In this document: in pieces, positions 1-5,960 of the stretch
Layout: every line of letters begins with the position of its first letter
Position numbering within the stretch: the stretch's first letter is position 1
Assembly: GCA_003153335.1 (NCBI GenBank)
Contig: PLYG01000336.1
Span: 1 to 21,812, forward strand
Direction of reading: 5' to 3'
Length of the DNA: 21,812 nucleotides
Origin: Betaproteobacteria bacterium
GTDB taxonomy: Bacteria; Pseudomonadota; Gammaproteobacteria; Burkholderiales; Casimicrobiaceae
Made by a program: the position numbers and the translations under genes
The notes under the pieces: generated by a model
What the model was told of the DNA's origin: nothing
Database searches by the model: none
The model's input: the letters and a program-made list of their open reading frames with translations, nothing else

Positions 1-203
1 GTCCGGAGAACCAGGGACAGGTCAACCCCGTCGTGTGCCGATAGAGGTAGGTCATGCTTTGGTACCAACGCGCTTGGCACGAGCAATCCGCTGTCCATAT
101 AGAGAAACGGCCGATCTTCGTGGCATCCCCAGCGCTCGCACAGCTCGGGAAGCGTGTAGTAGAGCGGCGGCGGCAGCGTGATGGTGCGGGCGCCGTTACT
201 CAT
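1..203 (-). CDS. Hypothetical element protein, N-terminal fragment cut by window edge
   Basis: An open frame starts at ATG 203-201 and runs without a stop to the left edge, giving 67 codons. Its ATG overlaps the TGA of the 142-aa gene upstream (ATGA), matching the other junctions of this operon. No good Shine-Dalgarno is present, so translational coupling is likely. The visible protein begins MSNGARTITLPPPLYYTLPE and continues with a segment LCERWGCHEDRPFLYMDSG. The pattern of Tyr-Tyr-Thr-Leu, an acidic residue, then RWGC followed by a short helical stretch recalls an N-terminal module seen in many prophage and island proteins, where it may be a winged-helix or AlpA-like DNA-binding fold. That likeness is from memory and is tentative. 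The rest of the protein is outside the window. Confidence 0.6.
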   Translation of the reverse strand, partial: MSNGARTITLPPPLYYTLPELCERWGCHEDRPFLYMDSGLLVPSALVPKHDLPLSAHDGVDLSLVLR

Positions 204-628
204 CGGACGTTCTGCAGCTGCTCGACGATAAGCTGCTTCTTGTGGCTCTCAATCGCGCCGCGTTGGTATGGGTCGCGTGGGTCCAGCGTTATAAGCGTGG
301 ATTGCACGGCACAGCGAGGATACTTTCTCGCCAATCCGGCATGAAACCGCTGCGCGGCTTCTATGGTTGCATAGAACGGCGACAGCGGCCAAAGCGTTGA
401 ACCGTCCGTTTTCAAATGGATCGGACACATAACAAGGTAGACGGGGACCAAGATGATTGTGTCGGTTGCCTTAGGCTCGTCGATCCACCCGGCTTGATCC
501 AGTCCTAGGAACGCGGGCTCCAAGCCTGCGGCAGCGCCATGCCAAGTGGCGAACCAGCGGAGCAGTATCGGCGCGATGGTTAGCGCGGTTAAGAACTTCA
601 CCTGCAAGAATTCGCGCAGGCGCTTCAT
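200..628 (-). CDS. Hypothetical protein, 142 aa
   Basis: I do not recognise this protein. It starts at ATG 628, which overlaps the stop of the 94-aa gene (ATGA). A clear GGAGG sits about seven bases upstream, and its own stop overlaps the start of the next gene. The first 40 residues are hydrophobic and helical (FLTALTIAPILLRWFATWHG), and a second hydrophobic stretch follows near residues 57-72 (TIILVPVYLVMCPIHL). These might be buried or membrane-associated segments, but charged and aromatic residues interrupt them, so membrane insertion is uncertain. The C-terminal third is polar and charged. Codon use and position place it firmly in the AlpA-primase operon. Its job may relate to replication or maintenance of the element, but nothing in the sequence shows this. 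Confidence 0.6.
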   Translation of the reverse strand: MKRLREFLQVKFLTALTIAPILLRWFATWHGAAAGLEPAFLGLDQAGWIDEPKATDTIILVPVYLVMCPIHLKTDGSTLWPLSPFYATIEAAQRFHAGLARKYPRCAVQSTLITLDPRDPYQRGAIESHKKQLIVEQLQNVR

Positions 629-909
629 TTGCTCGCCTCCGTCGCGGCAACCAGTGCGCGGAACTCGGCAAGCTCTGCCACGATAGCCGCCGGGCGCATG
701 CGCTTCCGGGCCGCGAGCATCGGGCCGCGCTTGTCCGGTCGCTGGATCAAAGCGCAGTAGCGATCTATCAGTGCGTCAAACTCCGCCAGGTCGCCTTTCG
801 TATAGTCCAAGCGGTAGACCGTCGCGCCGGTTTCTGGCGCGTCTTGGCTTCCGAGCGGAGCCGGTTTGTCGGACAGTTGTGCGTGCGCGCGTGCGAGCCA
901 GTTAGCCAT
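625..909 (-). CDS. Hypothetical protein, 94 aa, downstream of the primase-like gene
   Basis: This small soluble protein starts at ATG 909. Its start overlaps the primase-like stop by eight bases (ATGGCTAA), and a G-rich Shine-Dalgarno (GGGGGCGGCGA) precedes it. Its stop overlaps the next ATG (ATGA). The sequence has a variable N-terminal part (residues 1-30), then a helical C-terminal half with FDALIDRYCALI near residues 43-54 and a basic/Ala-rich end. Short proteins of this general form often sit directly after DUF3987-type genes in islands and prophages. I cannot assign a family. Tight coupling to the primase-like gene suggests a replication accessory role, which is an inference from position only. 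Confidence 0.65.
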   Translation of the reverse strand: MANWLARAHAQLSDKPAPLGSQDAPETGATVYRLDYTKGDLAEFDALIDRYCALIQRPDKRGPMLAARKRMRPAAIVAELAEFRALVAATEASK

Positions 910-3487
910 TCGCCGCCCCCAAATTCCCGGAAACGGCTACCTGTGGTCCTGCCGTTACTGCCGTTAGAGCTCTATTGGCACCTTTGGCAGTACCCTCCCC
1001 GGCACTTTTCAAAGTTTTAGGGTTGATCGTGTAGCGGTGAGTCCGTCGGCCTGTTCCTGGTCCTGTGCCTCCAACTTCCTCCGCAATTAACCAGCCGTCA
1101 TCCTCCAACCAATCGAGCGCTGCTTGTATCGCTCTGTCGGTTGTGAGATAGCGCCAGCCGTTGCGCCGTACGTCGCGGAGCGTGAAACCGTTGGAGAGCG
1201 CGCCGCGCTGGATTCGCGTTGATAGCGCTTCTGCCGCCCGGAATCCCTCATCAGCGAGCAACCCATAGCAGCGGCGGGCGTGCGCTTCAAGGTACTCGCA
1301 CCATGCCGCCGCCCGGATCGCCGCCGATTCGCTTACAGGCCCGCGTTTGCCAGCACTGGCACAGTCAACAAGGTGGAACGTAAGCGCGAGAGCTGCAAAG
1401 AGCTTTTCATACTTCGCCAGGTGTTGGGCGATTAGCGGGTGTCCGTCCGTCTGCTCGCGTGGGATGCGGTCGCGCTGCAGCTCGTGCATCCATTCGATAA
1501 AGACTTGTTGCGCCTCATCGCTAAAGCGGAAGTGCGGAAACCGCGTGGAGTCGTCGGCCGGGGTCGCGCCGTACGCTACCGGATCAAGCTCGGCGAGCGA
1601 GCCGAAAAGATCGCGGGCCGCCTCTCGAGCTAGCTTGTTCGGTATGCGGTCGCGCCATTCCCAGGGGCGGGCGTCCGGGTACACAAGAACTTGAAAGCGT
1701 TGCAGCGTGCCGTCATTGCCTAGTGCGTGCGCGGCTTGTTCTAGGTACTCGGTTAGCTTGTCTGGTTGGATGCCTCCGAAGATCGAGACGCACAGATTAG
1801 GGATTAGGATGCTGCCCCGCCCTATGCGATCAGTGTCGAAGCCGCCGGTTCCGTTCCATGCCTCTAGGAAAAATGAGCGGTCACCCTCGCGGCCTTCCTT
1901 GTCCCAGGATGCAAGCAGCCCTACCAGCTCATCGCGCATAACCAGCAAACCGGCGGGATTGTCGCGTAATAGCTCGCCGAGCTTTTCCGTCGTTGTGTCG
2001 TTGGTCCGATAGCGTCGCATTACCGGCGGCTGTGGGGCGTCCGCTTTGTGGCGGTTTAGCTCCTGTGCTTTCGCCTCGATGTTGCCGCCGTCCTTTTTGG
2101 CTTCGGACTTAATGGCGTCTTTGATCGCGTCGCGTCGCGCCTCCGATACAACCTTGTCCATTTCAAACGCCTCCATCGCGTTGCGGTGCGCCTCCTGGGC
2201 CTTGGCCGCAAGCTGGTCAACCATCGCCATGCCTGCCGCGATTGCCGGCGACTTTTTGGCGCTCGGGGGCGCGACGATTCCGCCCCAAAAGTTAGGCACA
2301 ACCAGCCAGGAGTCTCGCGCCTTCGGTTTGATCGCGCAGCGCGCCCCGATAACTGCGCCGAGCGCGACAACAACCGTAGCTGCGACAAAATCCGGACTGC
2401 ACGGCATGCGCTCGGATTCGTCCATAACCCAGGTGCGCAAAACGTCGGGCAGTAGCGCTTCTGGGTCGAATGTAGGGACCGGATGCAGCGCCGCACGGAT
2501 CGGGTGAGGCTCGGGCCAAATATGGGCGCGTAAATCGGCCGCTGTTGCGTTGTTTCCAGTCGGCTGGGGTGCTGATATGTCCGGCACTCGCGCATCGCGT
2601 ATCGCGGCTTCTACGGCCCCGCGCCCCCGTAGCCGGTGCAAGTCGTTAAAGTCCGTCGCGTTTTCGGGCCTATCGTCACCAAAACTAGGGACAGCTAGCA
2701 GACCGCCGACAGCTCGGGCCGCTTCCGCTGCTTTGGCTAGTCCTGGGTTGCCGTCCGTCTTGTGGTCATCGTCGGCGCACAAGATGATGTGAGCGGCCGG
2801 AAACTTGGCGCGCATTGCTCGCGCTACCGGCTCAAGGTTTCCGCAATCGAATGCAACCGCAACAGCGCAGCCGGCGCACTCATAGACGCTCGCCCCGGTC
2901 GCGTAGCCTTCAACAATGGCGACAACATCGCTCGCCGTGCCGATTGAGAAATAATGCCCCCGCACCTGCCCGCCAGAAAGGAACCGCTTGCTGCCGTCGG
3001 CGTCAATAAATTGCAGGCTGTGCAACTCGCTACCGTCGCGGACCGGCACAACGAGCGCGCCGTTATATACCCTCAGGCCGTGCGGCTTGATGGCTTTGGC
3101 GAGCAAATACGGGTGATTGTCCGGCGCGTTTTCGGAGCGCGCCCAGATTCCCGCCGCTTTCTCCTTGGCTTGGACTCGGCGTTGCTCTGCGTCAACTGCC
3201 GCCTTGCGCTTTGCCTCTGCGATTAGCTCGCGCTGCGATAGCGCCTCGTCCGGCGATAGCGCGCGACCCAGCTTCGCGGACCATGTTTCCCAGCCTAACC
3301 CGTCGCGCCAATTCTGAAATCCACCAGCAGGAACGCCGTTTAGGTGGAGGATGTACGACGCATCGCCCTTGCCGCGCCCGCCCTCAGCGTCGCATCGGTG
3401 CAGCGCGCCGTCCGGTTGCAATGCGTCCGGCGGAACGATGCCGCGCTGGGCGAGCGCATCTGCAAACTGCTGTTGTGCGTCGATCAT
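902..3487 (-). CDS. TOPRIM/DUF3987-type primase-helicase-like protein
   Basis: Predicted replication protein of 861 aa. An N-terminal region (1-75) resembles the leader of P4-type and plasmid primase-like proteins. A TOPRIM domain spans about 188-285, with the acidic EG pair at 193-194 and the metal-binding ADDD at 238-241. The C-terminal half resembles DUF3987 ATPase-like proteins: a degenerate P-loop APPSAKKSPA at 406-415 and a Walker-B-like VMRDEL at 516-521. Residues about 425-490 are strongly helical and charged, and a winged-helix-like segment lies near 768-820. Start choice: the frame extends to an ATG at 3511, but ATG 3487 overlaps the upstream stop as ATGA and has a GGGGG ribosome-binding stretch, so 3487 is preferred. 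In P4-like elements such proteins initiate autonomous replication. No separate polymerase or zinc motif was identified, so primase activity is unproven. Confidence 0.85.
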   Translation of the reverse strand: MIDAQQQFADALAQRGIVPPDALQPDGALHRCDAEGGRGKGDASYILHLNGVPAGGFQNWRDGLGWETWSAKLGRALSPDEALSQRELIAEAKRKAAVDAEQRRVQAKEKAAGIWARSENAPDNHPYLLAKAIKPHGLRVYNGALVVPVRDGSELHSLQFIDADGSKRFLSGGQVRGHYFSIGTASDVVAIVEGYATGASVYECAGCAVAVAFDCGNLEPVARAMRAKFPAAHIILCADDDHKTDGNPGLAKAAEAARAVGGLLAVPSFGDDRPENATDFNDLHRLRGRGAVEAAIRDARVPDISAPQPTGNNATAADLRAHIWPEPHPIRAALHPVPTFDPEALLPDVLRTWVMDESERMPCSPDFVAATVVVALGAVIGARCAIKPKARDSWLVVPNFWGGIVAPPSAKKSPAIAAGMAMVDQLAAKAQEAHRNAMEAFEMDKVVSEARRDAIKDAIKSEAKKDGGNIEAKAQELNRHKADAPQPPVMRRYRTNDTTTEKLGELLRDNPAGLLVMRDELVGLLASWDKEGREGDRSFFLEAWNGTGGFDTDRIGRGSILIPNLCVSIFGGIQPDKLTEYLEQAAHALGNDGTLQRFQVLVYPDARPWEWRDRIPNKLAREAARDLFGSLAELDPVAYGATPADDSTRFPHFRFSDEAQQVFIEWMHELQRDRIPREQTDGHPLIAQHLAKYEKLFAALALTFHLVDCASAGKRGPVSESAAIRAAAWCEYLEAHARRCYGLLADEGFRAAEALSTRIQRGALSNGFTLRDVRRNGWRYLTTDRAIQAALDWLEDDGWLIAEEVGGTGPGTGRRTHRYTINPKTLKSAGEGTAKGANRALTAVTAGPQVAVSGNLGAANG

Positions 3488-3750
3488 CGCAGCGCCCCCG
3501 CATGCGCCCATGCTGAGCCGATAGCGCGTTGCAACGGCTCGGGCAACGGCTGGCCAGGGTTAGAGCGGCGATGATCGCAGACAGCCAAGATTTGCGCCTG
3601 ATCGAGCCCCGATTGCCATAGGGCCGGCGAGGGAGTATCGTTCGCGTTGCCATCTTCCCCGCTAGGGATTTGGTCTTCAGGGCTGGCTTGGTTTATACCT
3701 TGTCCGGCCCTGATTTTTTCGTCAGGCGGCCATACCGCTCGCGGCCCCAT
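3484..3750 (-). CDS. Hypothetical protein, 88 aa, between alpA and the primase-like gene
   Basis: The start ATG 3750 overlaps the alpA stop as TAATG and follows a good ribosome-binding site (GAGGGG, six bases away). The stop overlaps the primase-like ATG as ATGA. Both junctions argue that the frame is translated. The protein is polar and rich in Pro, Gly, Gln and Asn (for example GEDGNANDTPSPALWQSGLD) and looks largely disordered. A short hydrophobic/helical segment around residues 46-58 (LDQAQILAVCDHR) could be an interaction motif. I recognise no family. It might serve mainly to couple AlpA and primase translation, or it may be an accessory factor or a decayed gene remnant. The sequence does not discriminate between these. 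Confidence 0.55.
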   Translation of the reverse strand: MGPRAVWPPDEKIRAGQGINQASPEDQIPSGEDGNANDTPSPALWQSGLDQAQILAVCDHRRSNPGQPLPEPLQRAIGSAWAHAGALR

Positions 3751-3959
3751 TACTGCCCCTCGCTCTGCGCTGGCGTGCGGGCTGCGGCGCGACGTGCCAG
3801 GAATTCGTTTATTTCGCTTCGGAGAAATCCAACACTACGTTTGCCGGTGTGGATCGGCTTAGGCAGGAAGCCTTGCCGGACGTCGTTGCGGATGCTGCTT
3901 ACACTACGCCGGAGCTCGACCGCAAGCTCGGCGATTTTGACTACCGTATCGTTCTGCAT
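3750..3959 (-). CDS. alpA: AlpA-family helix-turn-helix regulator
   Basis: A 69-aa DNA-binding protein with the AlpA pattern. A helix-turn-helix occupies about residues 7-29 (VKIAELAVELRRSVSSIRND), followed by the wing motif GFLPKPIHTGKRSVGFLRSE at about 30-49 and a basic tail. In CP4-57, AlpA activates the excision genes. In P4-like satellites the homologous Vis/AlpA protein controls replication genes and acts as an excisionase. The start ATG 3959 has GAGG eight bases upstream. The gene is first in an operon with the 88-aa unknown and the primase-like gene, and the stop overlaps the next start as TAATG. It sits directly downstream of a promoter with two inverted repeats, so autoregulation or phage-responsive control is plausible. 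It may also act on the int-proximal repeats as an excisionase. Family assignment is confident; the target sites are inferred. Confidence 0.88.
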   Translation of the reverse strand: MQNDTVVKIAELAVELRRSVSSIRNDVRQGFLPKPIHTGKRSVGFLRSEINEFLARRAAARTPAQSEGQ

Positions 3960-3985
3960 TTCCGTACCTCACTGTAGGTTAGTTG

Positions 3986-4021
3986 CAAATTCGCTGGGCT
4001 GCTTAAAACGCCGCGAATTTG
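3986..4021. repeat. 9-bp inverted repeat in the alpA leader
   Basis: CAAATTCGC at 3986-3994 and GCGAATTTG at 4013-4021 are perfect inverted copies separated by 18 bases. The pair lies between the predicted transcription start and the alpA ribosome-binding site. It could be a protein-binding operator or an RNA hairpin that affects alpA translation. Confidence 0.6.
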
Positions 4022-4022
4022 T

Positions 4023-4047
4023 GATGCACGAATGTTATTTGTGCATC
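4023..4047. promoter_or_regulatory. Palindromic operator candidate at the alpA promoter
   Basis: GATGCAC (4023-4029) and GTGCATC (4041-4047) form a perfect 7-bp dyad with an 11-base AT-rich spacer. Half-site centres are about 18 bases apart, a little under two helical turns, typical for a dimeric helix-turn-helix repressor. The dyad begins at the predicted transcription start, so a bound protein would block initiation or early elongation. The cognate protein is unknown: it could be AlpA itself, an unseen repressor to the left, or a host or helper-phage factor. Confidence 0.55.
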
Positions 4048-4054
4048 TCTAACT

Positions 4055-4084
4055 ATCGTAGTGGACGGAAATTTAGTCGGTCAA
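4055..4084 (-). promoter_or_regulatory. Candidate sigma70 promoter of the alpA-primase operon
   Basis: On the minus strand TTGACC (4084-4079, 5 of 6 matches to the -35 consensus) is followed after 18 bases by TACGAT (4060-4055, 4 of 6 matches to the -10 consensus). Initiation is predicted near 4048, immediately before the GATGCAC dyad. It lies just after the terminator of the upstream cluster, which supports an independent transcription unit. Confidence 0.55.
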
Positions 4085-4103
4085 ACGCGCCTCTAGAACC
4101 TGT

Positions 4104-4125
4104 AAAAACGATTGCGATTCAATCG
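4104..4125 (-). terminator. Rho-independent terminator of the 262-aa gene
   Basis: On the minus strand CGATTG (4125-4120), a five-base loop and CAATCG (4114-4109) are followed directly by TTTTT (4108-4104). The stem is short and only moderately GC-rich, but the geometry is classic. It lies 12 bases after the TGA of the 262-aa gene and before the alpA promoter. Confidence 0.65.
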
Positions 4126-4127
4126 AC

Positions 4128-4169
4128 CGGACAAGTTCAAGCTTTTCCGGGTTTGGCCGGACTTGTCCG
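4128..4169. repeat. 9-bp inverted repeat spanning the end of the 262-aa gene
   Basis: CGGACAAGT (4128-4136) and ACTTGTCCG (4161-4169) are perfect inverted copies with a 24-base loop containing the last codons and TGA of the 262-aa gene. It could form an RNA hairpin ahead of the terminator at 4104-4125, or be a protein-binding site. Confidence 0.5.
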
Positions 4170-4925
4170 AAGTATCGGAGGCGTGTCGTCATCTTCCTCA
4201 TAACTAGGCCGCTTCGGCTTTGGTTGGATCTTCGCGGTGATCTTGTCGCCGCAATGGTCCAAGAGCGCCGCACGATCGAAGACCCCGCGCACAGCCTTTT
4301 CTTTCGTCGGCGATGTATAGACTCGGTACTGGTCGGCAGGAGCTGCGCTCCCCTTCGAATGCGCACCCTTAAATAGCTGATCGATGTATTTGGGATAGCT
4401 GGGCGCGGCCTTGAATCCCTGCATGAACTGTTTTAATTCAATTGTCTCGGCTCCTGGAATTGGTGAACCATCACGCCTGTACCAGTGCCCTTCTGGCGCG
4501 AGCCCAACTAGCTCTGTCGGGATCGGCCACCTTTTGTGCCTCGCCCACTTAATATAGACGGCTGGTTTTACTTTCCGTTGTCTCAGATAGTCGCCGAGCT
4601 CCCATTTGATAAAAGGTAAGTGCGTTGGCAGTTTGCCGCTCGGCTCGTCTTCAAATAGGCGCGTGGCGTCTTTGCTTTGCTCGTAAAGTTCGTTGAACTT
4701 GGCGAGCAGTGGGGCGCTGACAATCGCGCTGCGCAACGTCTCTAAACCAACATCCTGTTTGTTCGCGTCTGGATTGGGCTCAATGCCGACAAGCAGGGAA
4801 ACACTCTGCCAAATCGTCCACAAATCACGCTTGACCCATTGGGAATAGTTGGCCGGCTGGTCCGCTGCTGGCTTTGCTGGCCGGGGTCGTGTTTGTTTCT
4901 TCGCCTTCTTTGGTGTATTGCTCAT
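4137..4925 (-). CDS. Hypothetical element protein, 262 aa
   Basis: Not recognised by family. ATG 4925 is chosen over a GTG at 4943 because AGAGGG lies a few bases upstream of the ATG. The N-terminus is very basic and Pro/Ala-rich (residues 1-25), suggesting a flexible or nucleic-acid-contacting tail. A folded, Trp-rich region follows: WVKRDLWTIWQSVSLLVGIE near 30-50, a helical segment to about 100, then YIKWARHKRWPIPTELVGLA near 123-142. The C-terminal half holds a tyrosine/lysine-rich stretch and ends with an acidic patch (EEDDD) and a basic tail. The LWT...LLVGIEP pattern recalls hypothetical proteins common in phage and island DNA that may be helix-turn-helix-like, but this is a weak impression. 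It is preceded by a terminator-like hairpin and followed by a strong terminator. Confidence 0.65.
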   Translation of the reverse strand: MSNTPKKAKKQTRPRPAKPAADQPANYSQWVKRDLWTIWQSVSLLVGIEPNPDANKQDVGLETLRSAIVSAPLLAKFNELYEQSKDATRLFEDEPSGKLPTHLPFIKWELGDYLRQRKVKPAVYIKWARHKRWPIPTELVGLAPEGHWYRRDGSPIPGAETIELKQFMQGFKAAPSYPKYIDQLFKGAHSKGSAAPADQYRVYTSPTKEKAVRGVFDRAALLDHCGDKITAKIQPKPKRPSYEEDDDTPPILRTSPAKPGKA

Positions 4926-4948
4926 CGCGCCCTCTCTAGGCACTTGTG

Positions 4949-4985
4949 AAAATGCCGCGCTAGCCCTAACGGCTCACTGCGCGGC
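4949..4985 (-). terminator. Terminator or attenuator hairpin between two element genes
   Basis: On the minus strand GCCGCGC (4985-4979) pairs perfectly with GCGCGGC (4960-4954). Inside it AGCC (4974-4971) pairs with GGCT (4965-4962) around a five-base loop. After one A comes TTTT (4952-4949). It sits nine bases after the stop of the 160-aa gene and 23 bases before the next ATG, so it may terminate or attenuate transcription into the 262-aa gene. Confidence 0.55.
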
Positions 4986-4993
4986 GTTGACAA

Positions 4994-5476
4994 TTACTCC
5001 GCCGATTCGACGCCGTAGAGCCAATCTTCGGCAAACCCATACGCACCGCTCCCGTTCCGTTCCATACAGTCGTCGATGCGCTTGAGACAGAGCATTGACA
5101 GGTTGACAACAACTGTTTGCAAGCTCTCGTAATTGTTCGCGCCAACGTCAAGGTTGGCAGTCTCATAAATCGCAACCAGCGGATCAACGAGGGCGCTCAT
5201 GCGCTTCACAAGCTCGTCCGCAGTTAGCGGCTTCTTGGCCTCCGTTTCCCTTGTGGCCTTCCGTTTTTCCGTGGCTTCCTTTTCCTCCTCCCTTTGCTGT
5301 CGTGCCGCGTCGATTTGCAGATTGGCCTTTTGTATCGTCTCGCGGATTAGGTCGTCTGCGAGCCCTCTGACGCGCGGATCGTACCTATCGAGCGGTGCTG
5401 CGTTTCGCTGCTTCGCCCCTTTGGTGGGCTTGCTGGTCTTGCGTTTCGTTGTGGTTGCTTTCGCCATGATGGTCAT
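4994..5476 (-). CDS. Hypothetical Lys-rich protein, up to 160 aa
   Basis: Unknown family. Residues 1-30 are lysine/threonine-rich and basic. Residues about 38-85 are highly charged and likely form a coiled coil (ETIQKANLQIDAARQQREEE continuing to about 80). The C-terminal half (about 88-160) looks globular, with conserved-looking hydrophobic positions around LVDPLVAIYETANLDVGANN and an acidic end. Start: ATG 5476 overlaps the upstream stop as ATGA, but AGGGG abuts it. ATG 5467 (MAKATTT) lies nine bases after AGGGG and may be the real start, giving 157 aa. The first bases are part of a 20-base sequence repeated from the upstream gene. The combination of basic tail, coiled coil and globular domain suggests DNA- or protein-binding; no function can be assigned. 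Confidence 0.65.
   Translation of the reverse strand: MTIMAKATTTKRKTSKPTKGAKQRNAAPLDRYDPRVRGLADDLIRETIQKANLQIDAARQQREEEKEATEKRKATRETEAKKPLTADELVKRMSALVDPLVAIYETANLDVGANNYESLQTVVVNLSMLCLKRIDDCMERNGSGAYGFAEDWLYGVESAE
5455..5474. repeat. Copy 1 of a 20-bp imperfect direct repeat at a gene start
   Basis: This stretch matches 5706-5725 at 18 of 20 positions. Both copies overlap the start regions of adjacent element genes and encode nearly the same peptide on the minus strand: TIMAKA here and TIIAKA in the other copy. Confidence 0.6.
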
Positions 5477-5733
5477 CCCCTATCAAACTCGGTTGCGAAG
5501 TTTCCCATCGCGGGCGCGTCGGAGAGCCGTTGCAGTGAAGCATCAACTCCCTTGAATGCGGAGCGAGCTAGGTCCGCGATAGCGGTTAGATAGAACGCCC
5601 GGTCGTTTACGTCGTCTATGTCGATTGCATCTATCGCAAGGCGACGGATCGACAACAACGTGTATCCGACGTCGTTCAGCCTGCCCTCTACTGCTGTGTC
5701 TCTCTTTGCTTTTGCTATGATGGTCTTAGCCAT
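5473..5733 (-). CDS. Hypothetical helical protein, 86 aa
   Basis: Small soluble, mostly helical protein of unknown family. It starts at ATG 5733 with GAGAGG/GGAG just upstream, and its stop overlaps the next ATG as ATGA. The N-terminus (MAKTIIAKAKRD) is basic. Residues about 20-75 have a regular helical hydrophobic pattern with an Asp/Ala-rich middle (LAIDAIDIDDVNDRAFYLTA). The overall form is like small dimeric helical proteins frequent in phage and island early regions. It is the first well-supported gene of the cluster ending at the 4104-4125 terminator; a 227-base stretch with a doubtful 74-codon frame separates it from the integrase stop. No catalytic motif is visible. Confidence 0.65.
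   Translation of the reverse strand: MAKTIIAKAKRDTAVEGRLNDVGYTLLSIRRLAIDAIDIDDVNDRAFYLTAIADLARSAFKGVDASLQRLSDAPAMGNFATEFDRG
5706..5725. repeat. Copy 2 of a 20-bp imperfect direct repeat at a gene start
   Basis: See the partner at 5455-5474. The two copies differ at two pyrimidine transitions and are 251 bases apart in the same orientation. Confidence 0.6.
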
Positions 5734-5950
5734 GGCTCCGCCTCTCTTTAGGTGGGTGATTGGTTAGGGGACCGGAACGTTTACGCGCTCCGGTTCCCCG
5801 CTTTCGCCGACTGGCGATCCTTACTTTCTGATGATTGACGAAACTTTCTGCAGCCCATATGCTGCGCTTAGCCGTTGTATCCCCATCCCCCTGTGGATGC
5901 ACCGGCTTGGCGGTCGGGTCGCGTTTCCCGTGGCTCGTCCGCCTTCTCAT
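5726..5950 (-). CDS. Doubtful small basic ORF, 74 aa
   Basis: An open frame between the integrase stop and the 86-aa gene. For it: it ends with the same eight-base overlap (ATGGCTAA) that joins the primase-like gene to its downstream gene, and the other genes here are also packed end to end. Against it: the ribosome-binding site before ATG 5950 is weak (GAAGAAA), the composition is Arg/Lys/Pro-rich without an obvious fold, and a 5767-5799 hairpin lies inside it. It may equally be an untranslated spacer. No family is recognised. Confidence 0.25.
   Translation of the reverse strand: MRRRTSHGKRDPTAKPVHPQGDGDTTAKRSIWAAESFVNHQKVRIASRRKRGTGARKRSGPLTNHPPKERRSHG
5767..5799. repeat. Imperfect hairpin downstream of the integrase gene
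   Basis: GGGGA-CCGGA on the plus strand at 5767-5776 pairs with TCCGG-T-TCCCC at 5789-5799, with one bulged base and a 12-base loop. No T-run follows on the minus strand, so it is at best a weak integrase terminator or a leader structure for the 86-aa gene. Confidence 0.4.
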
Positions 5951-5960
5951 TTTCTTCGGT

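Noticed and set aside
3488..3511. Upstream ATG adding eight residues (MGACGGAA) to the primase-like protein
   Set aside because: ATG 3487 forms an ATGA overlap with the upstream stop and has a better ribosome-binding site.
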